Assembly (NCBI GenBank): GCA_001510575.1
Contig: LNGK01000003.1
Coordinates: forward strand, 3,487,732 to 3,551,731
DNA from: Knoxdaviesia capensis
Taxonomy: Eukaryota; Ascomycota; Sordariomycetes; Microascales; Gondwanamycetaceae
DNA: 64,000 nucleotides
Reading direction: 5' to 3'
The notes beneath the pieces were generated by a model, which was not told where the DNA came from, made no database searches, and was given only the letters and a program-made list of their open reading frames with translations. Numbering within the stretch: position 1 is the stretch's first letter; every line of letters begins with the position of its first letter. Below, piece by piece: positions 13,645 through 24,203 of the stretch. The position numbers were made by a program, and so were the translations under genes.

Positions 13645-13650
13645 TTATAA
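13645..13650 (+). promoter_or_regulatory. TATA-like box of 5S gene 1
   Basis: TTATAA followed by CCCC lies about 26-30 bp upstream of the first 5S gene. Dispersed Neurospora 5S genes are known to need a TATA element near -29 besides the internal control region, so position and sequence fit. Confidence 0.55.
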
Positions 13651-13674
13651 CCCCGGATACCTCAGCATGTTATC

Positions 13675-13793
13675 ACATACGACCATACCTTGTGGAAAAC
13701 TCGGGGTCCCGTCCGCTCCCCCATAGATAAGCCACAAAGGGCCAGACTAGTACTCAGGTGGGTGACCACTGGGGAATCCCTGGTGTTGTATGT
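13675..13793 (+). rRNA. 5S ribosomal RNA gene 1
   Basis: A 119-nt match to the fungal 5S pattern. It starts ACATACGACCATACC, has the conserved core GTCCGCTCCCCCATAGAT, then AGTACTCAGGTGGGTGACCAC, and ends GTTGTATGT, which pairs with the 5' end (helix I). Helix II/III pairing TTGTGG with CCACAA and helix V pairing CCAG with CTGG are both intact. A run of T follows directly, as expected for a Pol III terminator. Single dispersed 5S genes are usual in Pezizomycotina. The gene looks complete and functional. Confidence 0.95.
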
Positions 13794-13798
13794 TTTTT
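13793..13798 (+). terminator. Pol III T-run terminator of 5S gene 1
   Basis: Six consecutive T residues at the 3' end of the first 5S gene, the normal RNA polymerase III stop signal. Confidence 0.75.
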
Positions 13799-13833
13799 AT
13801 ACCGCTTTTTGCTCCTGGGAAGCCCGCTTACCG

Positions 13834-13840
13834 TTATATA
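13834..13840 (+). promoter_or_regulatory. TATA-like box of 5S gene 2
   Basis: TTATATA followed by ACCCCC lies about 26-32 bp upstream of the second 5S copy, at the same spacing and in the same TTATA..CCCC context as for copy 1. Confidence 0.55.
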
Positions 13841-13865
13841 ACCCCCTCTACTACGACGGTCTTTC

Positions 13866-13970
13866 ACATACGACCATACCCTACGGAAAACTCGGGGTCC
13901 CGTCCGCTCCCCCATAGATAAGCCGTAGAGGGCCGAACCAGTACTCAGGTGGGTGACCACTGGGGAATCC
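13866..13970 (+). rRNA. 5S ribosomal RNA gene 2 (3' end lost in assembly gap)
   Basis: 105 nt match copy 1 from ACATACGACCATACC up to GGGGAATCC, where a run of nine N begins. Differences lie in paired regions: CTACGG in the 5' strand of the helix is matched by CCGTAG in the 3' strand, keeping every pair. The helix V 5' strand changes from CCAGAC to CCGAAC, but its partner is hidden in the gap. The truncation is therefore probably an assembly artefact, not a pseudogene. It may be a distinct 5S isotype. Confidence 0.9.
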
Positions 13971-13979
13971 NNNNNNNNN
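13971..13979. other. Assembly gap (9 N)
   Basis: Nine ambiguous bases between the second 5S copy and a long dinucleotide array, probably caused by the array. The true length missing is unknown. Confidence 0.99.

Positions 13980-14052
<73 letters not shown>
13980..14052 (+). repeat. (TC)n microsatellite, about 36 units
   Basis: An uninterrupted TC dinucleotide run of about 73 nt bordered on the left by an assembly gap, so its real length may be greater. Frames read through it give Arg-Glu repeats with no meaning. Confidence 0.98.
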
Positions 14053-14059
<7 letters not shown>

Positions 14060-14447
14060 CCTGTGATCCTCTTATCATCAGGTGTGAAGGAAAAGTGCAC
14101 AGATTCGGTTCCACCCGGCTCACGGGGAGCTCTTTGTTGAAGGACAGTCGGTCCATTTGGCAATGTCTTGGGGTGTATATCTCTACTGTGTAGAATGCAT
14201 CTTGAACTTTATATCTATATGCAGTTTGTGCTGCATTTTGGAACCCGTGGTATGTACATCTAATTTATAGGAGACCCCATCGCATCACTACACCAGAAAA
14301 TCCATCACCAAAGTCTTACGGGAATATTGAAACAAAAACACCCTCGACCCCCCCAGACCGCGGCCACATCTACAGAAAACCCCCAGAAGAAACTCCCCCA
14401 AAACGAACGCTCTCAGTCAAAAGAAAAGGACACTTCACTCTACTTCA

Positions 14448-15658
14448 CTATAGCCCCAGCTCGGCATCCTTGCCCGCGCTGTCGCTGGACGCCTTGACCT
14501 TGACCCGCTTGGCGTGCTTGGAGTCGAGCCGGTAGAGGCTCGCGTCGCCGGTCTGCAGCTCGGTCATGCGCTCCATGCTCTCGGTGGCCGGGCCGATGCC
14601 GGCGAGGCCCGAGCGCCGGTGGCGGCGGGGCTCCTCCTCGGTGGCGGGCTCGAGGCGGCCGTCGAGGCGGTGGGCGCCGGAGGTGTTGCGGCTGCGGCGG
14701 CTGGAGTTGCCCCAGGCGTCGAGGGCGAAGAGGTAGCGCAGCAGCGTCCAGCAGAAGGGGATGTTGGCGATCATGACGGCCGTCGAGGCCTCGCCGTTGT
14801 ACCACAGCAGGAAGACCAGGCTGTTGGACTCGGTGAAGTTGTAGTAGCGGTTGAGGATGGCCACGAGCACGACCAGCAGGCCCAGGCTGAAGATGGTGCA
14901 GAGGATGGCCTTGCGCAGCGGCGGCAGGCGGGCGCGGGCGATCATGGGCACGGGGATGAGGAGCATGGCCAGGTCGGACGACACGTGGAAGACGGTGACG
15001 GTGACCATGTGGTGGCGGTAGGTGCGGCATTGTTCTGGGAGGAGAGGGGGGTGTTAGCTTGTGTGTGTGTGTGTGCTCTTCCGGGTCTCTTCTTCTCTTC
15101 TCGGGTTCATCTTCTCCCACTTCACTTACGGTGATCTTCGGGAACCGGAACGGCCCAGTAGTCGGAGATCGGCCGGCACCAGACGCCGAGATACAGAATC
15201 TGGACAGTGGCGTAGCCGACGGCGCAGTAGACGGCCACGATCTTGACGGCGCGGGCCTCGGCCAAGCCGCTGGTGAGGCGGCTGTAGAGAATCAGCAGAC
15301 ACGCCTTGACGAGCCACACGGTGGCCATCATGAACTCCTCCATGGCCAGCAGCATCTTGCTGCCCCATTCGGCGTCCTGGGCCTCGGCGGGCGTCCACGC
15401 GGCAATCTCCTCGTCGGGCGCGTAGTTGCTGCCGTTGGCGGCCACCTGGTTGGACGTGACGGTGACGCCGGTGAAGCTGATGACGCAGAGCGCCATGAGG
15501 TAGTCGTCGATCTGCAGCTTGCGCCAGGCGCCCAGCGCGAGCCGCCGCGAGGCAAAGCGCGCAATGACAAACACAAGGCCGACCGCCCACAGCGCCCACG
15601 AGGTGGCCGTGAGGCCCTCGCTGCCTGTGGGCATTGTGGAGTGTTCGACGGTGGTCAT
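14448..15658 (-). CDS. Fungal rhodopsin-like seven-helix membrane protein
   Basis: Two exons on the minus strand, 15658-15130 and 15034-14448, encode 371 residues. The 95-nt intron has GTAAGT, a CTAAC branch and CAG. Seven hydrophobic helices lie at about 20-38, 52-68, 108-127, 138-160, 184-206, 219-238 and 258-281. The segment WCRPISDYWAVPVPED, then QCRTYRHHMVTVTVFHVSSD before helix 5, is typical of the fungal rhodopsin domain family that includes Pth11-like receptors. No CFEM domain precedes it. The C-terminal 90 residues form a charged cytoplasmic tail. Several such proteins are surface sensors, but no ligand can be inferred. The start is the first ATG close before helix 1; an upstream in-frame ATG at 15814 would add a poorly supported extension. 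Confidence 0.87.
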
Positions 15659-16732
15659 CGCTGTCAAGTTGTCAAAAACAGGGAAGTGCCGGTTATTCCC
15701 CAGCGCAAAGAAATCAAGTATGCAGAGATAGTCAAGGATACACCTAGCCGAGCACTTCAAGACCACAAAGTCAAGCGACTCTCGCCAGTCCCGAGACGGC
15801 GGGTTCCCAGCCATATATCAAGACGGCCGAACCCCCTCCCCCATCCCGTCCTCGAGACACTGCCTGGTGCACTCATGTTACATCGTTCAAACTCGTCCGA
15901 GTCTTTGGCCCTGTCTTCCAGAAGCAGAAAAGGGGCAGACGAACAACAGGAGATATCCTGTAAGGACTATTGAAAAGCACTGACCAGAGATAAGCACACT
16001 TCCTGAACCAGGAGAGAGATACAGAGGAACTTGTGGTTTTCCCACACCCTCCCCACGCTCTCCCACGCTCAGCCGGTCCACATGGTGTCTTTCTTTTCTT
16101 TTTCTTCTTTTTCCCGCTCCTTGTTCTTTTGTCTGTTGCCCCCGGGCGGACAAGGGGTCCCAGTTATTATGTTCCAGGTAGCGTCGGCGCGGACAAACCC
16201 TATCTCTCTCTCTCTCCACCGCATCATCGGCCTTTCGCCTCTCTCAAGAGTTCCGTCCCGCGCTGCATGTATCCAAGTCTTGGCCGGGCTGCTTCTTGCC
16301 TGGGGCTTCCCTACACCAAGAAGACGGAATATGCGCGCGTGCTACAGTGGGTTGCGTCCGACTACAGCCGTTGAAAGCTGCCAGAATGTGCTATCAATCT
16401 CCTGGTCCTGGCCTGCGGAGCTTTTGTGCAGATTTTTTTTTTTCCCTCGCTTTATCTTTCAAGCTTGCCCCCTGCTTGGCCAGTGCTCAGCCGCTGCGTT
16501 TCATTCCTCGCGACCCGCCGCCCTCCGCCTCGAGTAGCCGACGGCACAAGAAACAGAGCCACCACAAACAGGGTCCAACTGGCAAGTGGTTGATCTTGGA
16601 GTGTGGGTGAGGTGACAGGAGCATAAACCAAATCTAATCTCGTACAGATACCGCACTTGCCTCTGAGGGCAAATTATAGAAGTCTGATATCTCGATCTCG
16701 TTCTAGGGTTAAACCCTTTTGGGAGGAGTGCT

Positions 16733-16742
16733 AGGGTTAGGG
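16733..16742 (+). repeat. Interstitial telomere-like motif
   Basis: AGGGTTAGGG preceded by CT; a second AGGGTTAAACCCT motif lies about 40 bp upstream. Non-coding context. Confidence 0.65.
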
Positions 16743-17007
16743 TATGCAGATTCCTGTAGTCAGCGCCGTGTCTGGCCAGCATGCGAATCTGTGGGAACCA
16801 CTAGATAGACCGCTACGCTATGATGCAAAATGTGAACATCCTCACGAAGCAGCAACGTAGTCATCAACTATATGTGGCTCCACTGCCGCAGAATTCGTCT
16901 GCTTTTGTGCCTGGTTCAGGGTTCCGGAGATTATGTCAAGGACGGTCGAGCCCAAGCCAAGAAAGATCAACGGCTGGCTTTTTCTAGTGATCCAACATCG
17001 CTGGAGA

Positions 17008-17011
<4 letters not shown>

Positions 17012-17040
<29 letters not shown>
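17012..17040 (+). repeat. (AG)n microsatellite
   Basis: About 14 AG units without interruption in non-coding sequence. Confidence 0.9.
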
Positions 17041-17042
<2 letters not shown>

Positions 17043-17370
17043 CCGGGGCTGTTGTGCTGGCCTGGGAGTCTCTCCTTGCCATAAGAGATCATCCATCATT
17101 ACCAGCATCGACTCCTCTATGATTGATCTCTTCCCTCTATTTCTCTCTCCATGCGCAATGTCTTCGAGACTAACGTGTCGCCCTCCTCGTCACTCTAACC
17201 ATGGCTACGCAGTAACTGATAAGCCTTCTTAAATGGCGGTGCAGGTCTGGTTTATCCTCATCCAACACGACAGCTGCTGTTGAGTCACCTGGAGGGAAGC
17301 TCAACAGCTGTGCATTCTGACGTCTTGCCTCCGTAGACATCAGATGTTCCGGGCTCCATGATGCCCACTG

Positions 17371-17393
17371 CTAACCCTAACTCCAACCCTAGG
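17371..17393 (-). repeat. Interstitial telomere-like motif
   Basis: CTAACCCTAA followed by CTCCAACCCTA, degenerate telomere-type units on the minus strand, about 900 bp upstream of the RING gene. Confidence 0.55.
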
Positions 17394-18273
17394 CCGCTGA
17401 AGACATCCAGAAGCCCAGGCCTCAGTTGTTGTCCAGAGCTTATTTGCTTATTTTAACCGAGGAGGCTCCCGTAACGAGCAATAAACTAATGATATTCATA
17501 GAATTCACAGGTGTATTATGGTGGTAGTAGCTGTGAATATGTTTTTTTTTTGCCTGGGCAATCAATATTGACTTCATTTCTTTCTTTGCTCCAACGTATT
17601 TCTTTTCTTCCCTCTTTTCTTCCTCTTCCTCCTCTTTTCCCTTCTTCTTCCTTTCTCCCTCTCGTTTCCAAGTTCACTTCACATTACTCTTCCTCTATCC
17701 CTATTCAACACGGAATATCTGAAATAGTTCATAGGTAATGTTCCTCCTGTCCCTTATGTGATGATATCTCAGTGTGGTGCTAGTCTTTTTTTCCGCCTCG
17801 TTTTGGCGTTTGGCGCTTGACGCTTGCACGGCTAAACGCGCCTAGACCCATTGAAACGGCGGCCTTTTTTTTTTCTTTTTTCTTTTTTTTCCCTTCTGTT
17901 TTTCTCCTCCGCAATTTTCATCCACGTTTTTTTTCATCCTCTATCATTACGCACCACAACTCACCATCAACGATTCCATTATTATCCCCCATCACTCGTT
18001 GTATTTCTTTTTCCTTCACACTTATTCTTTATTCTAACATACACTCTCCCTCCTCGTGCTTCTTTCTTCAGTTGTCAACGTCTGCACACCTCGACTACCT
18101 GTGACCGATCGATAAACTCCGAACTCTTCCTCCGTTGCGCGCTCTCGTTCACCATCACCAGCTTCTAGTCTCATTCTTTGCGTCTCCCTGCCCCGTGTGG
18201 TGAGCTTCTCTCAGGACTGGTGTGCCCCTCTATGTAGGGCTCCCGTTTTGTCATCTCTGGCTGCATAGCAGCT

Positions 18274-21200
18274 ATGGCTGTCTTGAGCGACGCTCAGAGA
18301 GAGCTTGTGAGGTTCGTTGCCCTTCGTTCTGTGACTGTATTCTCCCGTGAATCATCCATCTAACATCGCCATTTCTGTAACTGTGCAGCTCTCTCCTACC
18401 CGACGATATCCCGTTTAAGCTGCGATGCGCGAACTGTAGCAAACTCGCCATCAATGCGTTTCGGCTGCCTTGCTGCGAGCAAGCTATCTGCGAGTCTTGT
18501 ACGTTTTCCCGGCTGATTTGATGGTGACTGTTTCATGTTGATGTGTCGTCTAACGCGTGCCTCACTTTTCTGGCCCACTTTCAGGTCAAGCTTCGCTGCC
18601 GACCTCATGCCCCGTTTGCGAACATTCGCCGCTCTCTGCAGAAGACTGCAAACCCCATAAGGCTCTGCGCACAACCATAAAAGTGTTTTTGCGCACCGAG
18701 GAGAAGAAGCGCGAGGTTGCTCGGCAGAAGGAGACTGCAACCGCAGTTCCTGACGCCGAGCCGAACGCTTCTATCCCTCCGCCTTCCGAGTCGAAGGCTT
18801 CCGAGCCCGTTGAAGCTGCTCCTCCTGCTTCACTCCCCGACACCACACAACCCGCAACCTCCGATGACCAGTCCATTCAACCGGCCCCGACACCCGCCGA
18901 GGGACTCGCTAACATTTCCGACCCGGCGCCGTCTACTGTTCAGGAAGACGGCCAGAGTATTACTGATCAGGTATGCAAAGTCGTCTGTCTCACGTGTCCA
19001 GAATTTCTCTGAAAGATGGCTAGTCCGGTTGAAATTTCGCAGCGTCAGCTAACCCGATATCCTGCAGTCTGCCCCTACCGCCACACCCGATGTGGCTGGG
19101 GCTCTAGTTAAGTCGACACACGATGCCGAGGAAGGCGTGCAGCCTCCGACCGACGGAACCGAACCCGAGAACGACAAGACCATCGAAAATGCCGACACCG
19201 AGAACAACGACGTCTCTGATGAACAGATCGGCATGGCCACCAACTCCGTCGGATTCGGTAACTCGAACGGCATGGGCTTCAACCCTGCTGCGGCCATGGG
19301 CTTTGGCACCGGAGTCAACGGAGACTTCAGCCAAATGCAAATGATGATGGCCATGCAAACCGGAATGCCTTTCAACAGCAACGGCTTCCCCATGATGGGT
19401 AAGAATGCACCGTCCTTTCTTTTCCTGCTCTGAATTTCGTCTCTCTTTTCTATAATTGGTCAAGACCTGTGCTAATATTGTCCTCCACCTTCTCCTTGGT
19501 CCCGACCTGTCTGGGCCGATTTCTTTTCTTCAATTTTTTCTTCGATTCAGGAATGTCAGGAATGAACATGGATATGATTACGATGCAGAACATGTACATG
19601 AATGGTGGCTTTGGCCAAGGCATGAATTCGGGCATGGGATCGTTTGCCGGCATGGGCCAAAATGAGAACTGGAGTAGTGACCCTCAGCAATCCTCTTGGA
19701 GTTTCAACCAGGATAATTTCAATCAAGGAATATCTGCTGCTGACTATGAAGGGAACTATAACTCTACATACCAATCAGGCTACAGTCAAGGCAACTTTGG
19801 TCATCAGTTCAATGACTTCCGAGGAAACTATGGATACCGTGGCCGTGGCCGAGGTCGCGGATACTTCAACAACGGGTACGGCGGCCGGGGCGGCCGGTAC
19901 ATGAACAACAACAACAACAACTTTCATGGCAACCAACAGCAGTTCTACCCCAACAACAACTTCCAGGGCCAGAACAACGGCATGGGCGGATTCGGAATGC
20001 AGTCTTCCGGCCAGTCCTACCGGGCAAGCAACCACGGCTCCGAGAATGGCGGTGACGCCAACAGTTCCCACCCCGCCGACGGACCGGACCCCACTTCCAC
20101 CGACGCCATGTCGAACGCAGGAGCCGCCACCCAGCAGCAGCAATCTTCCGAGTTGCCCAACAGACCTGGCACCAGCGACGGCCCTTCGTCCGCCCATCCT
20201 GACAATCATGACGCAACCATGAGCCAGGAGGGCCAGGACGCTCAGAGCCTTGCTGGCGGCGACGCAGGACTTCGGCCCCATCCCGGAAACGGCTTCCACC
20301 CCGGTCACATGGCGGGCGGATTCCACCGCGGCGGCTTCAACCAGCACGCCGGCATGAACAGAAACATCCACGGGCCGCCAAGTGCTCCGCTCAATGCGCC
20401 TACCGGGCCTAAAGCTATGCGCCAAGGACCCGCGCCCAATCTGCGGAGTGCTCGATCCTTCTATGGAAACGGCGGAGCCAATGGGCTCAACAGTATGGGC
20501 TCTGCCAACGGAGCCGATGTCCCCGCTTCTGTTGACCGCTCGTATCACGGATCGCCCAGACGATCAAACGGAGGCCGCGGCCTTAGCCGGGACCGCGACC
20601 GCGACGGTGCGAATGGCGATCGTATGCGGGATGCAGGAGACGCAGGCGATGAGCGTGGCCGTGACAGAGATCGCGACCGTGGCCGATCGCGCAGCCGCTC
20701 GCCGCTCCGGAGCCGCAGCCGGGACCGCCGTGGCTCGCGTCGCCACAACAAGCATCGTCGGTCGGTGTCGATCTCTAGCGCAGATCGGGACGCTCGGCGC
20801 CAGAAGCCGCAGCAACAGCAGCCTCTCTCGCTGCAGCAGCGCATCACCGGCCAGCTTCAGCAACACAACGCGTCTCGTCGGAACTCGGACGCCGATCCAA
20901 TCTCCAATGACGACGAGCAGGTGCGCAAGCGCCGTCGGGGCCGCGGCGGCAGAGGCCTGGGAGACGGCAAGAATGACGATGGCACCCGCGGCCTCGGAAG
21001 TGGCCTCCGTGACATGACCGTGAGTGGTGGAGGCGGTTCGCGGCCGGACGAGCGCTCGCGGTCTGCGTCGCCCGCCGATTCTAAGCGGTCTGCGAGCCAC
21101 CGGCGCCGGCGCAGCCGCGATGCCGACCGTCGTCGTGACAAGGACGACCACCACGACCGCAGCAGCCGCCACCGGTCGCACCGTGACCATGACAAGGAGC

Positions 21201-21880
21201 GCGACCGAGAACGGGACCGTGGCGAGCGCGGCGGTGGCAAGGAGCGCACGCGCGATAAGGACCGCGAGCGTGATCGCGACCGGGCGGACCGGGGCGATCG
21301 GGACAGAGAACGTGAGCGCGACAGAGACCGCGACCGCCCGCGCGACAAGGACCGCGACCGCGAGCGCGAGCGTGACAAGGAACGCAGCGGCCGGGACCGC
21401 GGCTCACGCGATAAACGCCGCGACGAGCGCCATCGCAGCAGCCGCAAGCAGTCGCCCGACGGCGGCGGCTCCCCCGGAGCAGGCGGAGACGCAACGCGCG
21501 CGTCCACATCAGGCCGGCGTCCGTCGCAGGCGTCCACGGCGGCGGCCGGCGTGCCCAGCAGCACCACCGCCACACTCGACCCGCACGCGCAGGAGCGTGA
21601 AGCGCGCAACCGCGAGCGGCTGATGAAGGAGACGCAGCGCATGGCGGGTCTCGGCGCGGGCTCGAAGCGGCCGCGTGACGATGCGGGTGACGGCGGCGAC
21701 GACCACGGCAGCGGCGGTGGCGGTGGCGGTGGCGGCGGCGGCGGCGGCGGGGGAACCTCGTCGCGGAGCGGTCGGCGACGCAAGTCGCGGCGTGGCGGAT
21801 CGGGCGCGGCGGTGGGCGACGAGCATGAAGAGCGCATGAAGCGGCTGGAGGCCGAGCGGGAGAGCGGACGGTGGAATTAA
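18274..21880 (+). CDS. C4C4 RING protein with Gly/Asn-rich and RD/RS-rich tail
   Basis: Five exons, 18274-18311, 18389-18498, 18585-18970, 19068-19398 and 19551-21880, encode 1064 residues. Phases agree at every junction and most introns have CTAAC branch sites. The N-terminal RING has eight cysteines and no histidine: C26, C29, C41, C42, C47, C50, C58 and C61. The PCC and CPVC elements resemble the RING of RBBP6/Mpe1, cleavage and polyadenylation factors with ubiquitin-ligase activity. The DWNN domain and zinc knuckle usual in Mpe1 are not visible. Residues about 290-480 are rich in Met, Asn, Gly and Gln with an RGRGRGR element. About 600-1000 is dominated by RD, RE and RS repeats as in splicing-associated proteins, and a poly-Gly run lies near 1010-1025. 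A nuclear RNA-processing ubiquitin ligase is an inference. Confidence 0.85.
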
Positions 21881-23175
21881 GGCGGGGGGGACCGGGTGTG
21901 CAGAGCGGAGAGGATGGGGTTGCTCGCTCACCCACCCACACACACACACCCCTCCCGCCGGGAAGGACTTTTTCGGAGGTTCCCGGGGGAGGTGGTATGA
22001 TGAAAGGAGAAGAAAGCGGGAAACTTAGCTAGAAGATGGGATGGAGACTTTTGAAGGTCTTTTTTTTTTTTGTTTTTTATGTCGGCGGGATAGGATCATC
22101 ATCGGCAGGCTTACGGCGGACCACGTCTTCTTTCGTTTATCTTTTTTTCTACACGGGGGTGGATATGGTGTGTTCTATTAATTCATCACTCTCCTGTTTC
22201 TTTTTTCCCTTTCTTTCGTCTTGTGCTGCTTGCTTCTTTGGGTCTACAAAATAACTTGGTGTCGTTGCTTTGCATCAGCTTCTTCTTGTTCTAAAAGGGG
22301 AATTTCCTTGTTCCCCTTCAAAAGATTGATTTTAAACATACTTTGGTGCTTTCTTTGTAACACGGAGGCTATCTCCTCTCCCACGATTTGAATATATAAT
22401 ATATTAGGGTGGAACGGGTTTCCTGGATTTAGGTACTGATGTAGGTCACTATGGATAAGGCTTCAACACAGTTAGTTAAGTGAAATATGCCCTTTGGTTC
22501 ATGATGCTATCCGAGATAAAGGCCAGTATAGGATCCTCTTACTGAACTATAAAGAGAATAGATTCTGGCTGACGTTCCTATAGTCATCCGTGTGTTTTAG
22601 GATAAGAAAGTTATGAGTCTCAGTTTACACTATTAGGCTATCGCAAGCACGAGAAAGCAAAGGAGAGAACCTCCGAGAGTATAGGAGAAAAGGGAGCACC
22701 GTGTGCACACACTCTACTAACATCCAAGAAGATCAACACACACACACACAGTTACACGATAGAGTCTCAGAAGATGGACGGCAGGGCACAGCACAAGAAA
22801 CGGCCATAAGGAGTGAAATTGAGTATCTGTCAAGAACGGGAGAGAAAAAAAATACAAGAACCATCAAACATCAAGCAAGCAAAAAAAGGAGATACGCCCA
22901 AAACGAAACACGGAAAAGAAAAGTACGAAGTGTAGTGCAACACAAACAGAGAAAGCAGGAAACCAAATTGGTGGAATCTGGATATAGCATCACACGATGG
23001 AGAAAAGAAACCACGGGAAGGATGGATGGAAAAAAGGGGGGTGGATTGAAGTGAGGGGTCCTGGGATTTAAGAGTCTAGGTCATGTCATGGATGGCAGAC
23101 ACCGGCCATACGAGCACGCGGGAGAATACGGCTGGAGAGAAACGGGAGCTGAAAGGGAACCATCGACAGCTCCGA
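21881..23175. other. Convergent intergenic region
   Basis: Between the 3' ends of the RING gene (+) and the Rab5-like gene (-). It is rich in T near the first and in A on the other side, consistent with two 3' UTRs and terminators. No gene is seen. Confidence 0.6.
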
Positions 23176-24203
23176 TCAGCATGTGCACAGGCTCTTGGGC
23201 TGGGTGGACGCGCCAGTCAGGCTGACTCGGGACTCCTCGGTCGACCGGCCGGCCCCGGAGGCACCACCGGCGCCGGCGGCTCCGCGGGCCGTCTTCAGCG
23301 ACGTCTCGGGGATGGCGTTGGCGATGGCGGTGAACACATCGGTGACGTTGTGGCCGGTCTTCGCACTGGTCTCGAAAAACAGCAGGCCCTCCTCGTCGGC
23401 GTACGCCTTGGCCTCGTCGGTCGGCACCTTGCGGGCATCGGTCACCGTGCCGTCCTCGGCGTCGGCTGCGGCGCCACCAGCATCAGCATCGCCGTCGTTG
23501 GTCAGATCGAGCTTGTTGCCGACGAGCGAAATCACGATTCCCGGCGACGCTTGGCGCTGCAGCTCGGCCACCCAGTGCTTCGCCTTGACCAGCGACGCCG
23601 GCTTGGTGAGGTCGTACACGACGAGCGCGGCCTGGGCGTTGCGGTAGTACATGGGCGCCAGCGACGCAAAGCGCTCCTGGCCGGCGGTATCCCAGATCTC
23701 AAACTTGATTGTCCGTGTGGGGAGGTTGCACTTTTGCGTGAGGAAGGCGGCTATACAGAGAACATTGGGTAGTTAGTATATCGAAAAGTGCGTTGTCCGG
23801 CAGGTGCCGAAGTAGGGTCCGGAGAGCGGCGGATGGGGTCGAGAAGAGACACGGGGGCGAGGGGAACTGACCGCCGATAGTGGGCTCCTTGTTTTCCTGG
23901 AAGTCATTGTTGACGAAGCGAAGGACGAGAGACGACTGCAGACATGAGGGAAGAATATGTTAGTTGAGAGGCATTCAAAGAAGCCGGCAGTCGGATATCA
24001 CCACCCGCCGAATCCACCGAGAAAACAAGCACAGCAATACACCCCTCTCCACCACGGGATGGAACGCCGGGCTATACGATAACGACTGAAGACATCCCGG
24101 AAACTGAGAACTATAAACAACAGGTATTCTTTACCTTTCCGACAGCAGCTTCACCGAGGAGTACCAGCTTGACGCTGCTACTCGGCTTAGGGGCGGACGC
24201 CAT
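23176..24203 (-). CDS. vps21: Rab5/Vps21-family small GTPase
   Basis: Three exons on the minus strand, 24203-24135, 23935-23872 and 23750-23176, encode 235 residues. All G-box motifs are present: P-loop GEAAVGKS (17-24), the Rab5-type effector region EPTIGAAF, WDTAGQERF, NKLD and ETSAKTG. The protein ends CTC, a CxC motif for double geranylgeranylation. Rab5 homologues (yeast Vps21, S. pombe Ypt5) recruit tethering and PI3-kinase complexes on early endosomes. Intron 1 splits the P-loop just after the lysine codon. Between NKLD and ETSAKTG lies an expanded Asp/Ala/Gly-rich loop, longer than in animal Rab5. It is divergent from KRI1 with 874 bp between the start codons. More than one Rab5 paralogue exists in many fungi, so the exact symbol is less sure than the family. 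Confidence 0.93.

Larger units (their letters stand above)
13275..14447. other. Convergent intergenic region with 5S genes, gap and microsatellite
   Basis: This lies between the 3' ends of the Zn2Cys6 gene (+) and the rhodopsin-like gene (-). It contains the two 5S rRNA genes, a 9-N gap and a TC microsatellite listed separately. No protein-coding gene is seen in it. Confidence 0.7.
15659..18273. other. Intergenic region before the RING gene
   Basis: No gene is recognisable. It includes telomere-like motifs at 16733-16742 and 17371-17380, an AG microsatellite at 17012-17040, and a CT-rich stretch from about 17560 to 18240 that looks like promoter and leader of the RING gene. The bidirectional arrangement gives about 2.6 kb of possible regulatory sequence. 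Confidence 0.55.

Noticed and set aside
13881..14156. Arg-Glu repeat frame over the TC array
   Set aside because: Pure microsatellite translation crossing an assembly gap.
20857..21837. Antisense Arg/Ser-rich frame over the RING gene tail
   Set aside because: The complement of RD/RE codons automatically reads Ser/Arg; the sense frame is supported by splice phases and the RING.
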